Shown here: in pieces, positions 52,960 to 64,000 of the stretch
Layout of the letters: the number at the start of each line of letters is the position of its first letter
How positions within the stretch are numbered: the stretch's first letter is position 1
Assembly: GCA_013420905.1 (NCBI GenBank)
Contig: JAAXNY010000013.1
Location: 1,426,001-1,490,000 of the forward strand
Length of the DNA: 64,000 nucleotides
Reading direction: 5' to 3'
Source of the DNA: Collybia mongolica
Lineage: Eukaryota > Basidiomycota > Agaricomycetes > Agaricales > Clitocybaceae
The notes under the pieces: generated by a model
Told to the model about the DNA's origin: nothing
The model's input: the letters and a program-made list of their open reading frames with translations, nothing else
Database searches by the model: none
Translations under genes and position numbers: made by a program

Positions 52960-53810
52960 TTACGGCAGGCTCGTTGGGTGGTGATCAACAGCCATCCACC
53001 TCTCAAACTCTTCCACGTATCGATGCCATTTGCCGTCCTCCCATGAAACTATCCTTTTCCAAGCTTCATCGGGGCTGATGTTCTTTATGAATAGCAAGAA
53101 CCCGCATAGAGCGAAGTCAGGGAAAGAGACCACGTCGCCTGTGAGATATTTTCCATCTTTACCATTCGGGAAAAATCCCGACACGCTTCCAAGTGCTCGT
53201 TCAACATCTTTCCATGCGGCTTCGCGTTCTGCGCCTTGTAATTCGATGTCTTCGAATTTCTTCGCAAATCGACTCTCCATTCGGGCCCGGAAATCCGCTT
53301 GATCTATGGGTGGCTTCGCATTAAGATTGTCTACGAACCAGAGCGATGGTGCGTGCTTCATGATATCCCGTTGAAGGAAAGTCTCGAACGTGTGATAATC
53401 AACCTCAGTACCAGCTGGGAACAACTTGTGAGACGGCGATGGGTAGGTGTGCTCGAGATATCGGATGATCGGCGTGGAGTCTGACATGATTGCCGGGTTA
53501 GAAGATTGAGTGTAATCGATGATGGCGGGCAGGGTATAATGTGGATCTCCTGAGGGTTTTACCCCTGTCGGGGGGATATTCAACGATTCACAGACAGACT
53601 GAATTTCTGTTGTTGGAACCCAGCGAGTCTCATATTCGAGCCCTTTGAAGTTGAGGACAAGCCTGCCAACAGAAGGATGAGTTTTAACGATATTTCGGGC
53701 AACGTTTCAAGCCGAGCTCACCTTACTTTCCACGTGTTGGGGGATGTCGGGGTAGACACTTGGGTGGGAATATCGAAGAAAGTAATCTTAGTTTTCCAAA
53801 ACTCTGACAT
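52960..53810 (-). CDS. Glutathione S-transferase, etherase/UstS-like, copy 2
   Basis: Tandem duplicate of the GST at 51683. Start ATG 53810: MSEFWKTKITFFDIPTQVST, SPNTWKVRLVLNFKGLEYET, RWVPTTEIQSVCESLNIPPT, then the same STPIIRYLEHTYPS and YLTGDVVSFPDFALCGFLLF blocks. The intron after TWKVR is kept. Differences from copy 1 are scattered substitutions, for example FVDNLNAKPPIDQ against FVDVLNAKSPRDQ, and a changed C-terminal end (VDHHPTSLP against VDLSPAEL). Both copies are open and keep all conserved residues seen, so both may be active, with redundancy or diverging substrate range. Confidence 0.88.
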
Positions 53811-54566
53811 ATTTGGTGATTCGCTGTTTTGTGGGTGCGTAATAAGTGAATCTGAGCTAATCACGTATCATTTTCCTTTTTGACTATAGGCGGTTCTCGC
53901 GGGATGGGAAGTCCGAATGGGGCATGGCCATGGGGGGACCTTGGATCGGGTGAGGCTCTCAGACTCACGACCGGAGTAAATGCAGGCTTGTGGGAAGTGT
54001 CATGCATCGATCATAGCTTATCGTTTATCACGAATACACGCCCAATCTCCCCAAGGATAAGGTGTGCCAGATTCGCGCTGAGGTCAGTTCATTCTACAGT
54101 GACATGGATGTGGCCAGCAACAGTCATCTCTTAGATACTCGTCATGCCTTGATCCTTGTGACTGAACTCCCTTAGCAAAAATGGGGTGTCAGTGGGCAGA
54201 TGGCCGTAGCGGAGTAAAATGAAGAGGAGCCTGGCTTCAGAGATATTTCACTGGTTGTGAACAATGTCTGCGCAGCACCTTCGGGCCGGTGCTACGGCAA
54301 ACTCCGAGGCCCCATGATTTAGGGTCCGCCACCGGGATGCAATTCATCTGGTTTTCTTTTCTTTCCCCTTCACACTCTCAGAGACGCATACATAGGTAGC
54401 GGGCCGGTGCACTTTGAACAATGCCGTTGGATGTAGCAATTCAATTTTGCCTTGACTCTTGATTCACGATCTTCCATCCATTATTCCGTCCGCATACTTA
54501 AGGTAAAGTTCACATAATGGCCCGACTTCAAGTTTCAAAACGCAGCTCTCCAATCTTTCCCCCATC
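53811..54566. other. Intergenic region
   Basis: About 755 nt between divergent GST copy 2 and GH105 copy 1. Its left part is the duplicated GST promoter. No further gene seen. Confidence 0.45.
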
Positions 54567-56131
54567 ATGCTATCAAATTATCTGCTTTTATTCTCACCCC
54601 TTCTCTGCACAGTGAGTGGAGCCCTTGCTAGGCCACAGTATACGCCGTTTGGGCTGCAGATTCGGCCATTAAACGGGGACAAGGGAACGGACTTAACAGT
54701 GCTGGAAGTCCATCGACTTCATATGAACATGGAGAACTTCAATGGGGACTTCGACAACTATATGAAAGAACCGGAAATAAGACCTATTTTGACTATATTG
54801 TGACTGGAGCATCCAGAATCGTCACAGACGCCGGTGTGGTTCAAGGCGGATATAAGTGTGTTCATCCAATTCTGGACGACTTGAAAGGTCAACTTTTCTG
54901 TGCATAGGTTGGCCGATTATTCGCTGGACCCCGTCAGGTATGGTGCAGTCCGGCCGGTTATTTCGGACTTAGATATCTTACCTCGTATTCAAGGACTGGG
55001 CCGACGTTCCTATATTTGTAACGACTACACTCGGCTGACCAGCTAAAAAAATATTCACGATGCATGTACAGGTATTCCAAAACGCAACAGACCAAGTGGA
55101 AAAAAGCCGCAACTACATATCGGAACCAACTTAACGGTCAGCCTCGAACCGGGGAAGGTCAATTTTGGCATAAGCTTCGGTATTTCAATCAAGGTTCGCT
55201 AGCGAACTGCCACCACTTCTGATCATCTGAGGGAGAACTTTTTTTAAGGTTGGCTGGACGGCATTTATATGGGAGACATTTTCTATGCCCAATATACCAA
55301 AGACTTCCAGCCCACGAACACTACTGCTTGGGGTTAATATTTACTCTCAGGGCACTTGTTATCCATCTGACGTCGTCTTTTTCTAGCCGACATCGCATCG
55401 CAGTACACTTTGATTTACAAGAACACACTGCAAGCGGCTGGTGCGCCTAACAACATAGGGTTACTCTACCATGGTTATGACTATTCTCACACTGCGGTCT
55501 GGGCGTCAACGGACAGAGGACATTCGCCGGAAATATGGGACCGTGCGCTTGGGTGGTATACCATGGCCCTCGTGGATGTTCTCGAGATTTTCCCCACGAC
55601 CAACAGCGGATACGGGTCCATTCTTTCCATTCTACAAGCTCTGACACCCAAAATACGAGATGCTGCGGATCCGATGACGGGTGTATGGTGGTTGGTTATG
55701 ACACAACCTGGAAGAGCAAAAAATTATTTTGAGAGCAGTGGATCTGCGATGTTCGTCTACTCGCTCCTCAAAGGAGTCAGGTTGGGCTACATCAAGGATA
55801 CTGATGGAAGTATTGTGAAAGCCGCAAAGAAGGCTTATAACTACATGGTTGCGAACTGGGTCATCACAAACGCCGATGGAACGATGAACTGGATCAATAC
55901 CGTCGAGGTTAGCATTCGCTCCATTTTATCCATACACCCAATGACGACTTACGGCCAGGTCGGAAGCCTGAGTGGGAACGGTACCTACGACGTACGTATC
56001 TTAAATTACTCCTGACCTCTTTTTCTCATGAATCATATCGAAAGTATTACGTCAGTGTGGGGACAGTCCTCAACGATCTCAAGGGCCTCGCAGCTTTCTT
56101 GCTCGCGAGTCTGGAGTATGAGAGGTTGTAG
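54567..56131 (+). CDS. GH105 unsaturated rhamnogalacturonyl hydrolase, copy 1, with apparent frameshift
   Basis: GH88/GH105-type (alpha/alpha)6-barrel hydrolase that removes unsaturated uronic acid left by pectin or rhamnogalacturonan lyases. ATG 54567 gives a signal peptide (MLSNYLLLFSPLLCTVSGAL, then ARPQY). Relative to copy 2 one base is missing near 54640, so the annotated start runs into a TGA at 54801-54803, whereas AVWAADSAIKRGQGNG and YEHGELQWGLRQLYERTGNK lie in another frame. From there the exons are intact: GQFWHKLRYFNQGWLDGIYM, GDIFYAQYTKDFQ, LLYHGYDYSH, STDRGHSPEIWDRALGWYTM and AAFLLASLEYERL, TAG 56129-56131. It is a recent pseudogene, a sequencing error, or uses an unusual intron I could not place; upstream in-frame TAG excludes simple alternatives. 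Confidence 0.7.
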
Positions 56132-56371
56132 TAGGTAGGAGAAGAAAAGTAATAGTCCCTACGGGCCGCTTCAACGTACGGCTACCGTCGCTCTTGTCTC
56201 TCATCGAACAGTTCTAAGAGAACGGTCCGTGAATGTCATAGAAGCATTTCGATTTCCTTTGCGGCCCGCGGGTAGAAGTCATATCACGAGTTGCGTTATT
56301 CCGGGAAAAGGTTTGAGCGACGTCCCTTTAATGTTTTTGGTCTCGTGTGATGTTCAATTCGCCATTCTCAT

Positions 56372-57958
56372 ATGTTTATGGTACCCTCGCTGTTTTTGCT
56401 TTCCTTGGCCTCAAGGACTTGGGCTCGCCCCCAATCCTATGCCGTTTGGGCGGCTGACTCAGGAATTGCTCGCAAACAAGGCAACGGTCTTGACTCTAGC
56501 GGAAGAGCCATCGTATCATATGAACATGGAGAATTCCAATGGGGGCTTCGCCAACTTTTCGAGTTGACGGGAAATCATACCTATTTCGATTATATCCGAG
56601 CTGGGGTCGATAACATTGTTTTTGCTAACGGGACTGTTCATGGAAGTTACACGTGAGTTCATGACACCTACTCAAACTTTTGAACTGTTTCATTGAATCC
56701 CACTGTTTCGTATTCGCAGGGTTTCGGATTTCGTCTTGGACCCGCTGAGGTGCGGAACTATAATATTTGTGCCTGTCTCCGAACTTGACTTTACTATTTA
56801 AACCCGGTATTCCAGGACGGGACCAACGTTTTTGTACCTGTCAGTCATCTGCAATTATACCGCCTCTTATATACAAAAAGTCTTCTCTGCAGATATGAAC
56901 GAACTGGGTTGAATAAGTACAGAGTAGCCGCTGATATATTCAGAGGACAGCTGGATGCCCACCCCCGTACCGCACAAGGTCAATTTTGGCACAAGTTGAA
57001 ATATCCAAACCAAGGTGTGTCCACCAGGGCTTGCAGTGTCATCGGCTGACCCTCTAGTAGGGTGGCTCGATGGCGTCTATATGGGTGAAATCTTTTATGC
57101 GCAATACACAAAGATCTTCCAGTACGACAACTCCACAGCATGGGGTACGTAAAATGGTTTCTCAAGCGCCATCGCACTTTGAACTTTCTTTCTGACCTGA
57201 GTTCATTAGCTGATATCACGTCCCAATTTACCCTTATGTTCGAAAATACAATACAAAACGCGACTGCACCAAACAACACGGGACTCATGTACCATGGGTA
57301 CGACTTCTCCCACAAGCAAGTTTGGGCGTCTCCAGACCGTGGCCACTCCCCTGAAGTCTGGGACCGGGCGCTCGGGTGGTACTCTATGGCGCTCGTGGAC
57401 ATTCTCGAAATAATCCCAGCCACTAACCCTGGGCATACATCTATTCTCAGCATACTGAGGACGCTAATGCCAAAGATTAGAGACGCAGCCGATCCAACCA
57501 GCGGCGCATGGTGGCTTGTAATTACGCAGCCAGGAAGGGCTAGGAATTACTTCGAAAGCAGCGGTACGGCGATGTTCGTATATTCCCTCCTGAAAGCCTT
57601 GCGACTTGGATACATGACCGATGATGACGGGAGCATTATGGCTGCCGCGAAAAAAGCGTATCAATATATGGTCGACAACTGGGTCATCTCCAATAGCGAC
57701 GGGACCATGAACTGGCTCAATACTGTGATCGTAAGGTCCCTGATTCTGAGCGTCGTTCCGCTATTGATTGCTGCCATAGGTCGGAAGTTTGGATCAAGCT
57801 GGGGACTTTGACGTGCTGTTTTCCTCTCATATTTTGCAGTGTATCCAACTCATATTATACCTCTTCAACAGTATTACGTTAGCCAACGTACAAATCTCAA
57901 TGATTTGAAGGGTTTGGCAGCTTTCGTTCTGGCAAGTTTGGAATACGAAAAACTCTGA
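56372..57958 (+). CDS. GH105 unsaturated rhamnogalacturonyl hydrolase, copy 2
   Basis: Tandem paralog with an intact frame. Start ATG 56372: MFMVPSLFLLSLASRTWARP, a signal peptide, directly followed by QSYAVWAADSGIARKQGNG. Blocks: YEHGEFQWGLRQLFELTGNH, TFLYLYERTGLNKYRVAADI, GQFWHKLKYPNQGWLDGVYM, GEIFYAQYTKIFQ, LMYHGYDFSHKQVWASPDRG, HSPEVWDRALGWYSMALVDI and FESSGTAMFVYSLLKALRLG. The end is AAFVLASLEYEKL and TGA at 57956-57958. Intron positions agree with copy 1, including the donor inside FLYLY. The Asp of YHGYD and the WDRALGWY pattern are typical of the active site. With GH12 and CE5 nearby it suggests plant-wall use; no pectin lyase lies in the window. Confidence 0.9.
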
Positions 57959-58201
57959 ACTCTGAACATCAGGGTTGGGTTGTTGGTATCAGACGACAAA
58001 CTGTATAAGATACATTCAACATACCAAGTTTAGGCCTCGGACTATAAATTGGAAAAAGAATGAATTAAAAATGAGTGGTAAAACCAAAGAAGCGGTGTAA
58101 TATAAGTGATTCTGAGGGAATTCCAGTTTATGGAAATAGGGATAGATATAGACAAGGACAACGATGAGCTAAAAAGGAACGCGCAGAAGTACACTCTACG
58201 G

Positions 58202-59816
58202 CTAGTCCGAGTCCCAGTCATCATCCTCTTCTTCATCACTATCACCCATATTCTTGTTCCTCTTCTCTAGAGCACTGATCAACGCAGACGTTAAATCCCC
58301 ACCACCGGCAGCAACGGCAGCACCTCCAACGGCGGCGGCCCCCACTCCAGCAGCTACGGCCACACCATTGGAAGAACTGGACTCAGAAGGAGGTATAGGG
58401 GGTGCGCGCGCTGGAGCAGTGTTGGGGTCAGTCTTCTTCAGCGAGTGGACACCCTTGCCAGCTATAGAATCCAATAAAGCATTGCGGCCAGGTTGCGGAG
58501 CCGGTAGTCCCGTAACTACCGCTGGACCACTACTGACCGGTGGTGGTGGTGGTGGTGGTGGAGGAGGAGGGGGAGGAGCCCCACCGGCCGGTGGCGGTGG
58601 CGGTGGCGGCGGTGGAGGAGCTCCGACTCCCGACGGTGGTGGTGGTGGTGGTGGTGGGGGGGGAGGCGGAGGGGCACTAGCGTTGGGGCGCGGAGGCGCG
58701 GGTGGTGGCGCCGACTGGGGTGTTTGCGATGGGCGACTGGGAGGCAGGGGAGGGCCAGGTGGGGCGCGGCTGATGGGGCGGGCGGGAGGGGGAGGTGGGC
58801 CAGAGTTCTGAGGCGGCGGACGTCGCGGAGGCTGTGGTGGCGAATGAGCACGTTGCTGAGGAGGAGCTGGAGATGGAGGTGGGCGTGGGGGAGGGGGAGG
58901 TTGGGAGCTCCGGGTTGTCCCCCGTGCAGGTGGAGGCGGGGGTGAGGGGGCAGTAGGGGTGGAGACACTGCCAACGCTGCCTGCTGTGCCATGTGTCCGC
59001 CTCGCGGGGGGTGCAGGAGGTGGTGGTTTGGGTTTCTTTCCTGGCTTCTGTGGAGCCGCTTGAGGATGTTGACGGACAAAGTCCTTGATGAATTCCATGT
59101 CCTTCGCAATGACTTCCTTGGTGATACCCGAACTTTCAAGTGAGCCCAAAAACGCTGTCCATGATGGATCTACTCCTTGGGATGTAAACCCCTGCTCTGC
59201 ATCGTATCCCATGTGTGCGACATGAACGAATGATCCAGCAGTAGGGCCAGATATCAAGGACTTGTCAATCTTTCCTCCCTTCATGGCTTTCTTCTTCTTT
59301 TTCTTCTTCTCTGTTTGTGCTTTTGCTAACCAATGGTCAATCACCTGAAGTAAACTTCCTGCGCCATAACTCACAGTTCTTAGTATCCTTTTTATCCAAG
59401 ACTTTCTTCCAGAAATACTTTGCCTCGGTCTCATCGACGAACACGAATCCAATCATGCAATCCTACAAGGAATTACCAACTATATGCCGAATATAAAGAC
59501 GAGCACTTACATCTCCTGCAAATGAATGAAAAAATGCCCGATCTGCGTGGTATTCGAAACCCTCATACAGCTCATGCTCCCAAATAACCCCTCGTGTCCC
59601 ATCCAGATCTACCATCTTGAAGCTTACAGTGTTCTCATTTGTATTCTTAGTGAACGCGAGAGCGCCTTGAAGACCTGCATATGACCACTTGTCTGGCTGC
59701 GGATAGGCATAATAAATTCGGGCAAGTGCAGCATAGAAGACCTTGTTCGATGAGGCTGAGATCGCAGACTTGACCTTTGCTTTTTCGTCTGAATTGAGCG
59801 TCGACTGAGAAGGCAT
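58202..59816 (-). CDS. WASP-family actin nucleation promoter
   Basis: Activates the Arp2/3 complex at endocytic actin patches. Start ATG 59816: MPSQSTLNSDEKAKVKSAIS, WH1 domain with SSNKVFYAALARIYYAYPQP, KWSYAGLQGAL, FFHSFAGDDCMIGFVFVDE. Introns at about 59466-59511 and 59326-59375. A Lys-rich run leads to a CRIB-like GBD (ISGPTAGSFVHVAHMGYD, then KDMEFIKDFVRQHP). A very long proline-rich region follows with runs of up to about a dozen prolines. A WH2 motif (RNALLDSIAGKGVHSLKK) and an acidic end with tryptophan (DEEEDDDWDSD) complete the VCA module. Presence of a GBD separates it from yeast Las17, which lacks one. All modules are in the expected order. Confidence 0.93.
58540..58680 (-). repeat. 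Proline-codon microsatellite in WASP
   Basis: On the plus strand the stretch is a (GGT/GGA/GGG)n run, i.e. CCN proline codons on the coding strand. It encodes several long proline runs split by Gly/Ala and is prone to length change by slippage. Confidence 0.7.
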
Positions 59817-62220
59817 TCTCTGGTAATGCAGCCCGAAAGATTCTTTTGTTCAAAGTCAAACAGTCTTGAAAGCGTATACGCCAGGAGGAGGTTCGTGGGA
59901 AACAGTTTGATTCGACATCGGTATCGGCCGACAGCTTGACTTGGTTGAAAAACACCAGTCTTAGTAAGTACTAGTGTTCACGGCTCAGTGTCGCAAAATC
60001 TAAAAACATTTGATATAACCCACCGATATGGCTTCGTGGTATAACAAATTAACCCACACCGAATACAGCGGAGAATGTCAAAGGAGTTGCTGACTTCCGT
60101 GCGGAATCCTCCCTTTGGTGAGCCTGAGGGAGTAGTGCACGCTGTTGTATGTCTTTCTTGCTAACGAGTTATCATCCTAACACCGGTCTAGTACTCCCAT
60201 GCATAGTGACGAGATGTCATCTTACATCTCATTACAAGATCTACCGCGGTCTCGTTCATTTGTAGTGTGTTGTCTCCTGCTCTCTGGACCCGTGACTTTG
60301 AACTTATCATGATATGCGAAATATTATATCTCTGCAGGGCCTTGAGAATGGATAATTTGCACTTCGCTCGCCCGCAACAATCGGCGGTAGATTGCACCAA
60401 GCATTATTACATTAATAAACCTCTGATCCATGATTATCCGACGGGCATCGCGGCTACGACGTCAAACGAAGTAAGCGCAAGAAGAAAATCTCACCCAGTA
60501 ACCAGTCTCCCTCGTGAGGGCATGTGTGACCACTGACACGGTACATATTGGACAGTGGCTTCTACGGCCGCCCCGGGCTAATCTGTTTTGCCAGACGTAC
60601 AGTTTCATGTCCTCACTCGCACTACTAAGCTGCCACATGAGCCACAAGTGTGTATGTCCCAATATAAACAATTTATATATTATGTATCGTCCGATGTACT
60701 TATTTTCATAGGAAGTATTATACAGTTTTGGAGGTCCGAGTATCCATTTCACATATGGCACATTGGACTCATGAGATAATGAAATGCAGGAGACCTGTCT
60801 GGTGGACACTCAGCCGTGGAATACACGCTGTCCTATGAGAGTATTTGTGGATGCGCTTCCTTCAACCGGCGCTTGCTCTCGCCCCTTCCTGTAATTGATA
60901 ACAACGCATTCTGAAGTAGAGCTGCCAATGCGCTAATGACACCCGAGCAGTCCGCATTCCACGCCTTTCACGGTGGAACGGTAAGACTCACAGAAAGGTG
61001 GGGAGTGGCTCACCTTTATGAAGATCCGAGAAATGCCAAGGCTTCAGCGAGAATCAGCGTAATGTCCAGTAAAACTATAGTTACGGTTATCCAGAACGAC
61101 GTCTGTATCAAATCGAGTATGTTTTCGCGACCAGCAATGTGCGTCATTAACAGGCTTGCCGATCTTGCAGTTTAAGTCCGCTTGTGTCAGGGTTGTGGCA
61201 GAAAAGGCCACGTTTTACAAGTCAGAGAAGTTTGTGTGCAAATATCCCTGGGAGGAAATATGTTATCGTGTACGGGTTTAAACTAGCACAGCTATAAACA
61301 GATCTGCATGAGATGAACTTGGCTTACCCCATTAATGAACTACAATGATGTTTTTCGTTCACTGGTGCTCCCTGTAATCAAAGAAACACACAGAAAAGGT
61401 GTCTATTTATGCCCAGTAAAGACTGACCAAAGTTGTGCACTTACGTCGGCGTTGGACCAAGTACCCAATGAGCGTCCAAATTTATACTTGGGGGCCGCTT
61501 GTGAGCCTGAAGTCCTTAGGCAATAGCAAAAGGAGGTGTGCACGAATTAATTATGTAGGTACACAGATTGTGGATTCTTGGGGGGACCGAGGGTGGATAA
61601 ATAGGCATGGTGAATCGGGTGGCGCAAGTTGTCTATTCATATGGACGGAGAAGGGAATTATTGTCTGCCACACCCAATACAGTCTTGAACCGAATGAGGT
61701 GAAATTGGGCGGTTAGAAAATATTCTAGGGTCAAACGTTACCTTCCCAATTCGTACCTATCTGTATCACAGAGTAACTCTTGAGTAAATCTTCCCAATCA
61801 CAGGAATGACGAGCGGACATGTGGATGCAAAGGTTCAGAATTGTGATTGTCCGTCTATACATTGTTTTGGGTAGTGGTCGCGAAACAACATGGAACAGTG
61901 CTGTAATGTTTGCCAGAATCCCCGAGTTGTTGACGGATTATTTCATTAAAAGGAGTTGTACGTTTGTAAAATCATCCAGGAGAGGTAGTTGGGAATACTT
62001 GGCGTGTATGGTGCGCGGGAGGTGGTATTTATGTGTTTCTTCTGGTCCTACTAAATTATCCAGAAATGAGTGATGCTGGTTTTTAGAGAGTACCTTTTTT
62101 TGGCCCGTGAATTATTGAAATTCCGCTTGAGTCAACCTCAGATTGTGGAGGGCAGGCGGTAGGTAAAAATTCACACTGTTCGTACATAGTTTCCTTACAC
62201 AAGCTTACAGATCATCTGCA
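59817..62220. other. Long interval without recognised gene
   Basis: About 2.4 kb between the WASP 5' end and the 3' end of 5-oxoprolinase. Frames are below 120 codons, show no family motifs and do not join sensibly over GT..AG introns by eye. No terminal repeats or transposase motifs seen. It may hold the WASP promoter, a lineage-specific gene or a non-coding RNA. Confidence 0.45.
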
Positions 62221-64000
62221 TCAAAAACCCGCCTGTGCAGCGGCCCTTTCTGCGATGGAACCCCTCGGCTCCCAAGCCTTAACGTGTGTGGTAGATCCCT
62301 TCTTCCCATACACGGCATCTGGATCCTCACCCCAAGCCCCGCCCCCAGGAGTTTCAATCAACAACCTATCTCCTTTCCCCATCCACACCGTCGCCTTCCC
62401 ACCAATGTTGATTTCGCGAGTACGGTTCTCGCTCTGATCATCAAAATCACCATCCTCTTCGCGCAGTTGCTTTATCCATGTGTTCTTCCCAAGTGCACCC
62501 GGGCCTCCGCCCTCCATACCATATGGTTGCCTTGTGCGTCGCTGAAATGAGTGAGTAGATATTTACAAAACAACAAGAGAACAATCATACCTCCGAAAGG
62601 ATGGAAACCTGCATGGGCTCTAGAACCTCTAGTTCGCGAACGACGCCCTCTCCTCCATGCCACTTGCCAAGACCGGCGGATCCATGCCGGAGACCGAATT
62701 GGTGGAGCATCACAGGGTACCGCCGTTCAAGGATCTCGACATCTCCAATCCTTGTGTTAGTGATGTGAGTGTGAACTCCGTCGGTGCCATGCCAGCTTGG
62801 GCCAGCACCAGATCCACCCGCGATGGTCTGGTGTTTAAGGTTAGAACAACAAAACATGTTTAAATCCGTGTGATATCTACCTCATAGTATCCCCATCCTG
62901 CAATGCTCTTTCCTTCCTTGTCTTTCCCTCCAGCGCCAAAAGTAAGGTTGCTGTAAGGAGTTGTCAGGGTAAGGGTGTATTGTGAACAACTTCAAACATA
63001 CTTTGTGCAGCCCTGACTGGCAGCTGCCGCGTGGAACGCTTTGAGAACAACGTCTACAATCCGCTGAGACGTCAGAACGTTTCCACCGCACACAGCGGCT
63101 GTGCGTGAGGGTGACAATAATGATTTTGGTGGAATTTTTACTACAGCTTTCGTGTTAGTCATGTTAAAATGTTCGATAGATGAAACGCACTTTCTAGGGG
63201 GACTAGGCATCCTGCGTTCAAAGGGATATCCAGGTCTAACATGGAACGCATGCAATATATGACAGCGGAATGTACTACAGATATTGGAGCATTGAGGTTT
63301 CCCCGTACTTCTGATCCTGTTCCAGCGAAGTCCAAGATGGCGGATCCATCCGTTTCGTTGATTTCCACTTGAAGGGTGATCTGGATAGCAAAATAAATAA
63401 ATTAACGTAAGCCTTCCTTGAGGGCGCGTACAGGTGACCCGTCATCCAAATAGTCGATCGCGGTAAGGATGTTTGTCCCAGCCCTTTCGGCGACATCACG
63501 AAGGAGATTTCTGACCGACATCTCGGCATTGGCGCGGATATGGTACATGTACTCTTGTACAGTCTTGAGTCCGTAATCCTCCACAACTATGTTGATGGAG
63601 AATCAGCAAAAAATAGTCTGCAAAATTATCGCGTACTGGCATGAATTAATTGTATCCCCTTGTGGTTTGCTGCAATTTGCTTGAAGGGGAGTTATTTCAG
63701 GACGTCTAGAGGGTATTGCGCTGAGACTCACAGCTTTAATATCGCTCTCAACATCTCGGATATTTCGGCACCCCGAACTTCCAGGATATTGACTCGGCTT
63801 GTCCACCATATATTCTACCAGTCCTTTCTGATCAAACACACCTTCGTCTACAATTTTGAAGCTCATGATTTCTGCGCCCTCCTCAAAGATGTTGACTGAT
63901 GTCGGGGGCATGGAGCCAGGTAGGATGCCCCCGATATCTGCGTGATGTCCTCGAGATGCTGTGAAAAAGATGATCTCTTTTGAACTTGAATCAAAAACAG
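62221..64000 (-). CDS. 5-oxoprolinase, C-terminal part (hydantoinase B domain), 5' end outside window
   Basis: ATP-dependent enzyme opening 5-oxo-L-proline to glutamate in the glutathione (gamma-glutamyl) cycle. The visible part is the hydantoinase B/oxoprolinase domain, running off the right edge. Blocks in order: [157 protein letters not shown] and [20 protein letters not shown]. It ends AAAQAGF and TGA at 62221-62223. Several short introns. The N-terminal hydantoinase A half and start lie beyond 64000. Motifs are intact, so the enzyme is probably functional. Confidence 0.94.

Larger units (their letters stand above)
51683..54010. repeat. Tandem duplication of a ~1.28-kb GST unit
   Basis: Matching positions are offset by about 1273-1280 nt along the unit, for example GGCGTGGA(A/G)TCTGACATGATTG at 52191 and 53471. 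The repeat covers the coding region, its intron and roughly 150-200 nt of upstream sequence. High DNA identity shows a recent event. Confidence 0.85.

Noticed and set aside
55120..55170. tRNA-like CTCGAACC motif
   Set aside because: It lies inside a GH105 exon and lacks A-box, anticodon arm and acceptor pairing. Similar motifs at 33100 and 39630 are in a seven-helix gene intron and AROM.
58254..58811. Plus-strand glycine-rich 185-codon frame resembling a glycine-rich protein
   Set aside because: It is the complement of the proline-rich region of WASP; the minus strand carries WH1, GBD, WH2 and acidic modules.

Overview
The window looks like nuclear DNA of a filamentous basidiomycete, most likely an agaricomycete. 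The genes are dense and cut by many short introns of about 45-65 nt with GT..AG ends. Recognisable families include a five-domain AROM protein, two secreted proteins with a CPL1-like cysteine domain, a pair of seven-helix membrane proteins, tandem glutathione transferases and plant cell wall hydrolases. I saw no rRNA, tRNA, CRISPR array or intact transposon. I did not infer a genus.

Layout, left to right. 1-7.3 kb: aconitase (5' end outside the window), a membrane-anchored SMP-30/gluconolactonase-like protein and a delta-9 acyl-CoA desaturase fused to cytochrome b5. 8-14.5 kb: two tandem CPL1-like secreted proteins, each with three copies of a C-terminal module. 15-21 kb: Mediator subunit Med8, a mitochondrial two-box HMG protein, a gene-poor stretch, an APH-like kinase-fold protein lacking the usual catalytic signature, and a small CsbD-like hydrophilic protein. 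22.8-29.2 kb: a secreted GH92 alpha-mannosidase, a small conserved protein of unknown function, a divergent calmodulin paralog and canonical calmodulin. 30-37.8 kb: two tandem seven-helix proteins, a CE5 cutinase, complex I subunit NDUFA2 and a Rax1-like RGS membrane protein. 38.4-48.7 kb: AROM, ribose-5-phosphate isomerase, the tiny TFIIH subunit Tfb5 and a BCS1-like AAA ATPase. 50.4-58 kb: a GH12 endoglucanase, two tandem GSTs and two tandem GH105 hydrolases, the first with an apparent frameshift. 58-64 kb: WASP, a 2.4-kb stretch without a recognised gene, and the C-terminal part of 5-oxoprolinase.

Five neighbouring same-strand paralog pairs (CPL1-like, calmodulin, seven-helix, GST, GH105) lie in 64 kb, so local tandem duplication is the main theme. 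The calmodulin pair is the clearest: eight exons with six identical internal exon lengths (7, 12, 33, 273, 81 and 11 nt). The secreted hydrolases (GH12, two GH105, CE5) suggest a plant-tissue or litter/wood lifestyle. The rest is mostly core metabolism: TCA cycle, shikimate and pentose-phosphate pathways, glutathione cycle and respiratory complexes I and III. Gene models were spliced by eye from splice signals and family conservation, so individual intron borders may be off.
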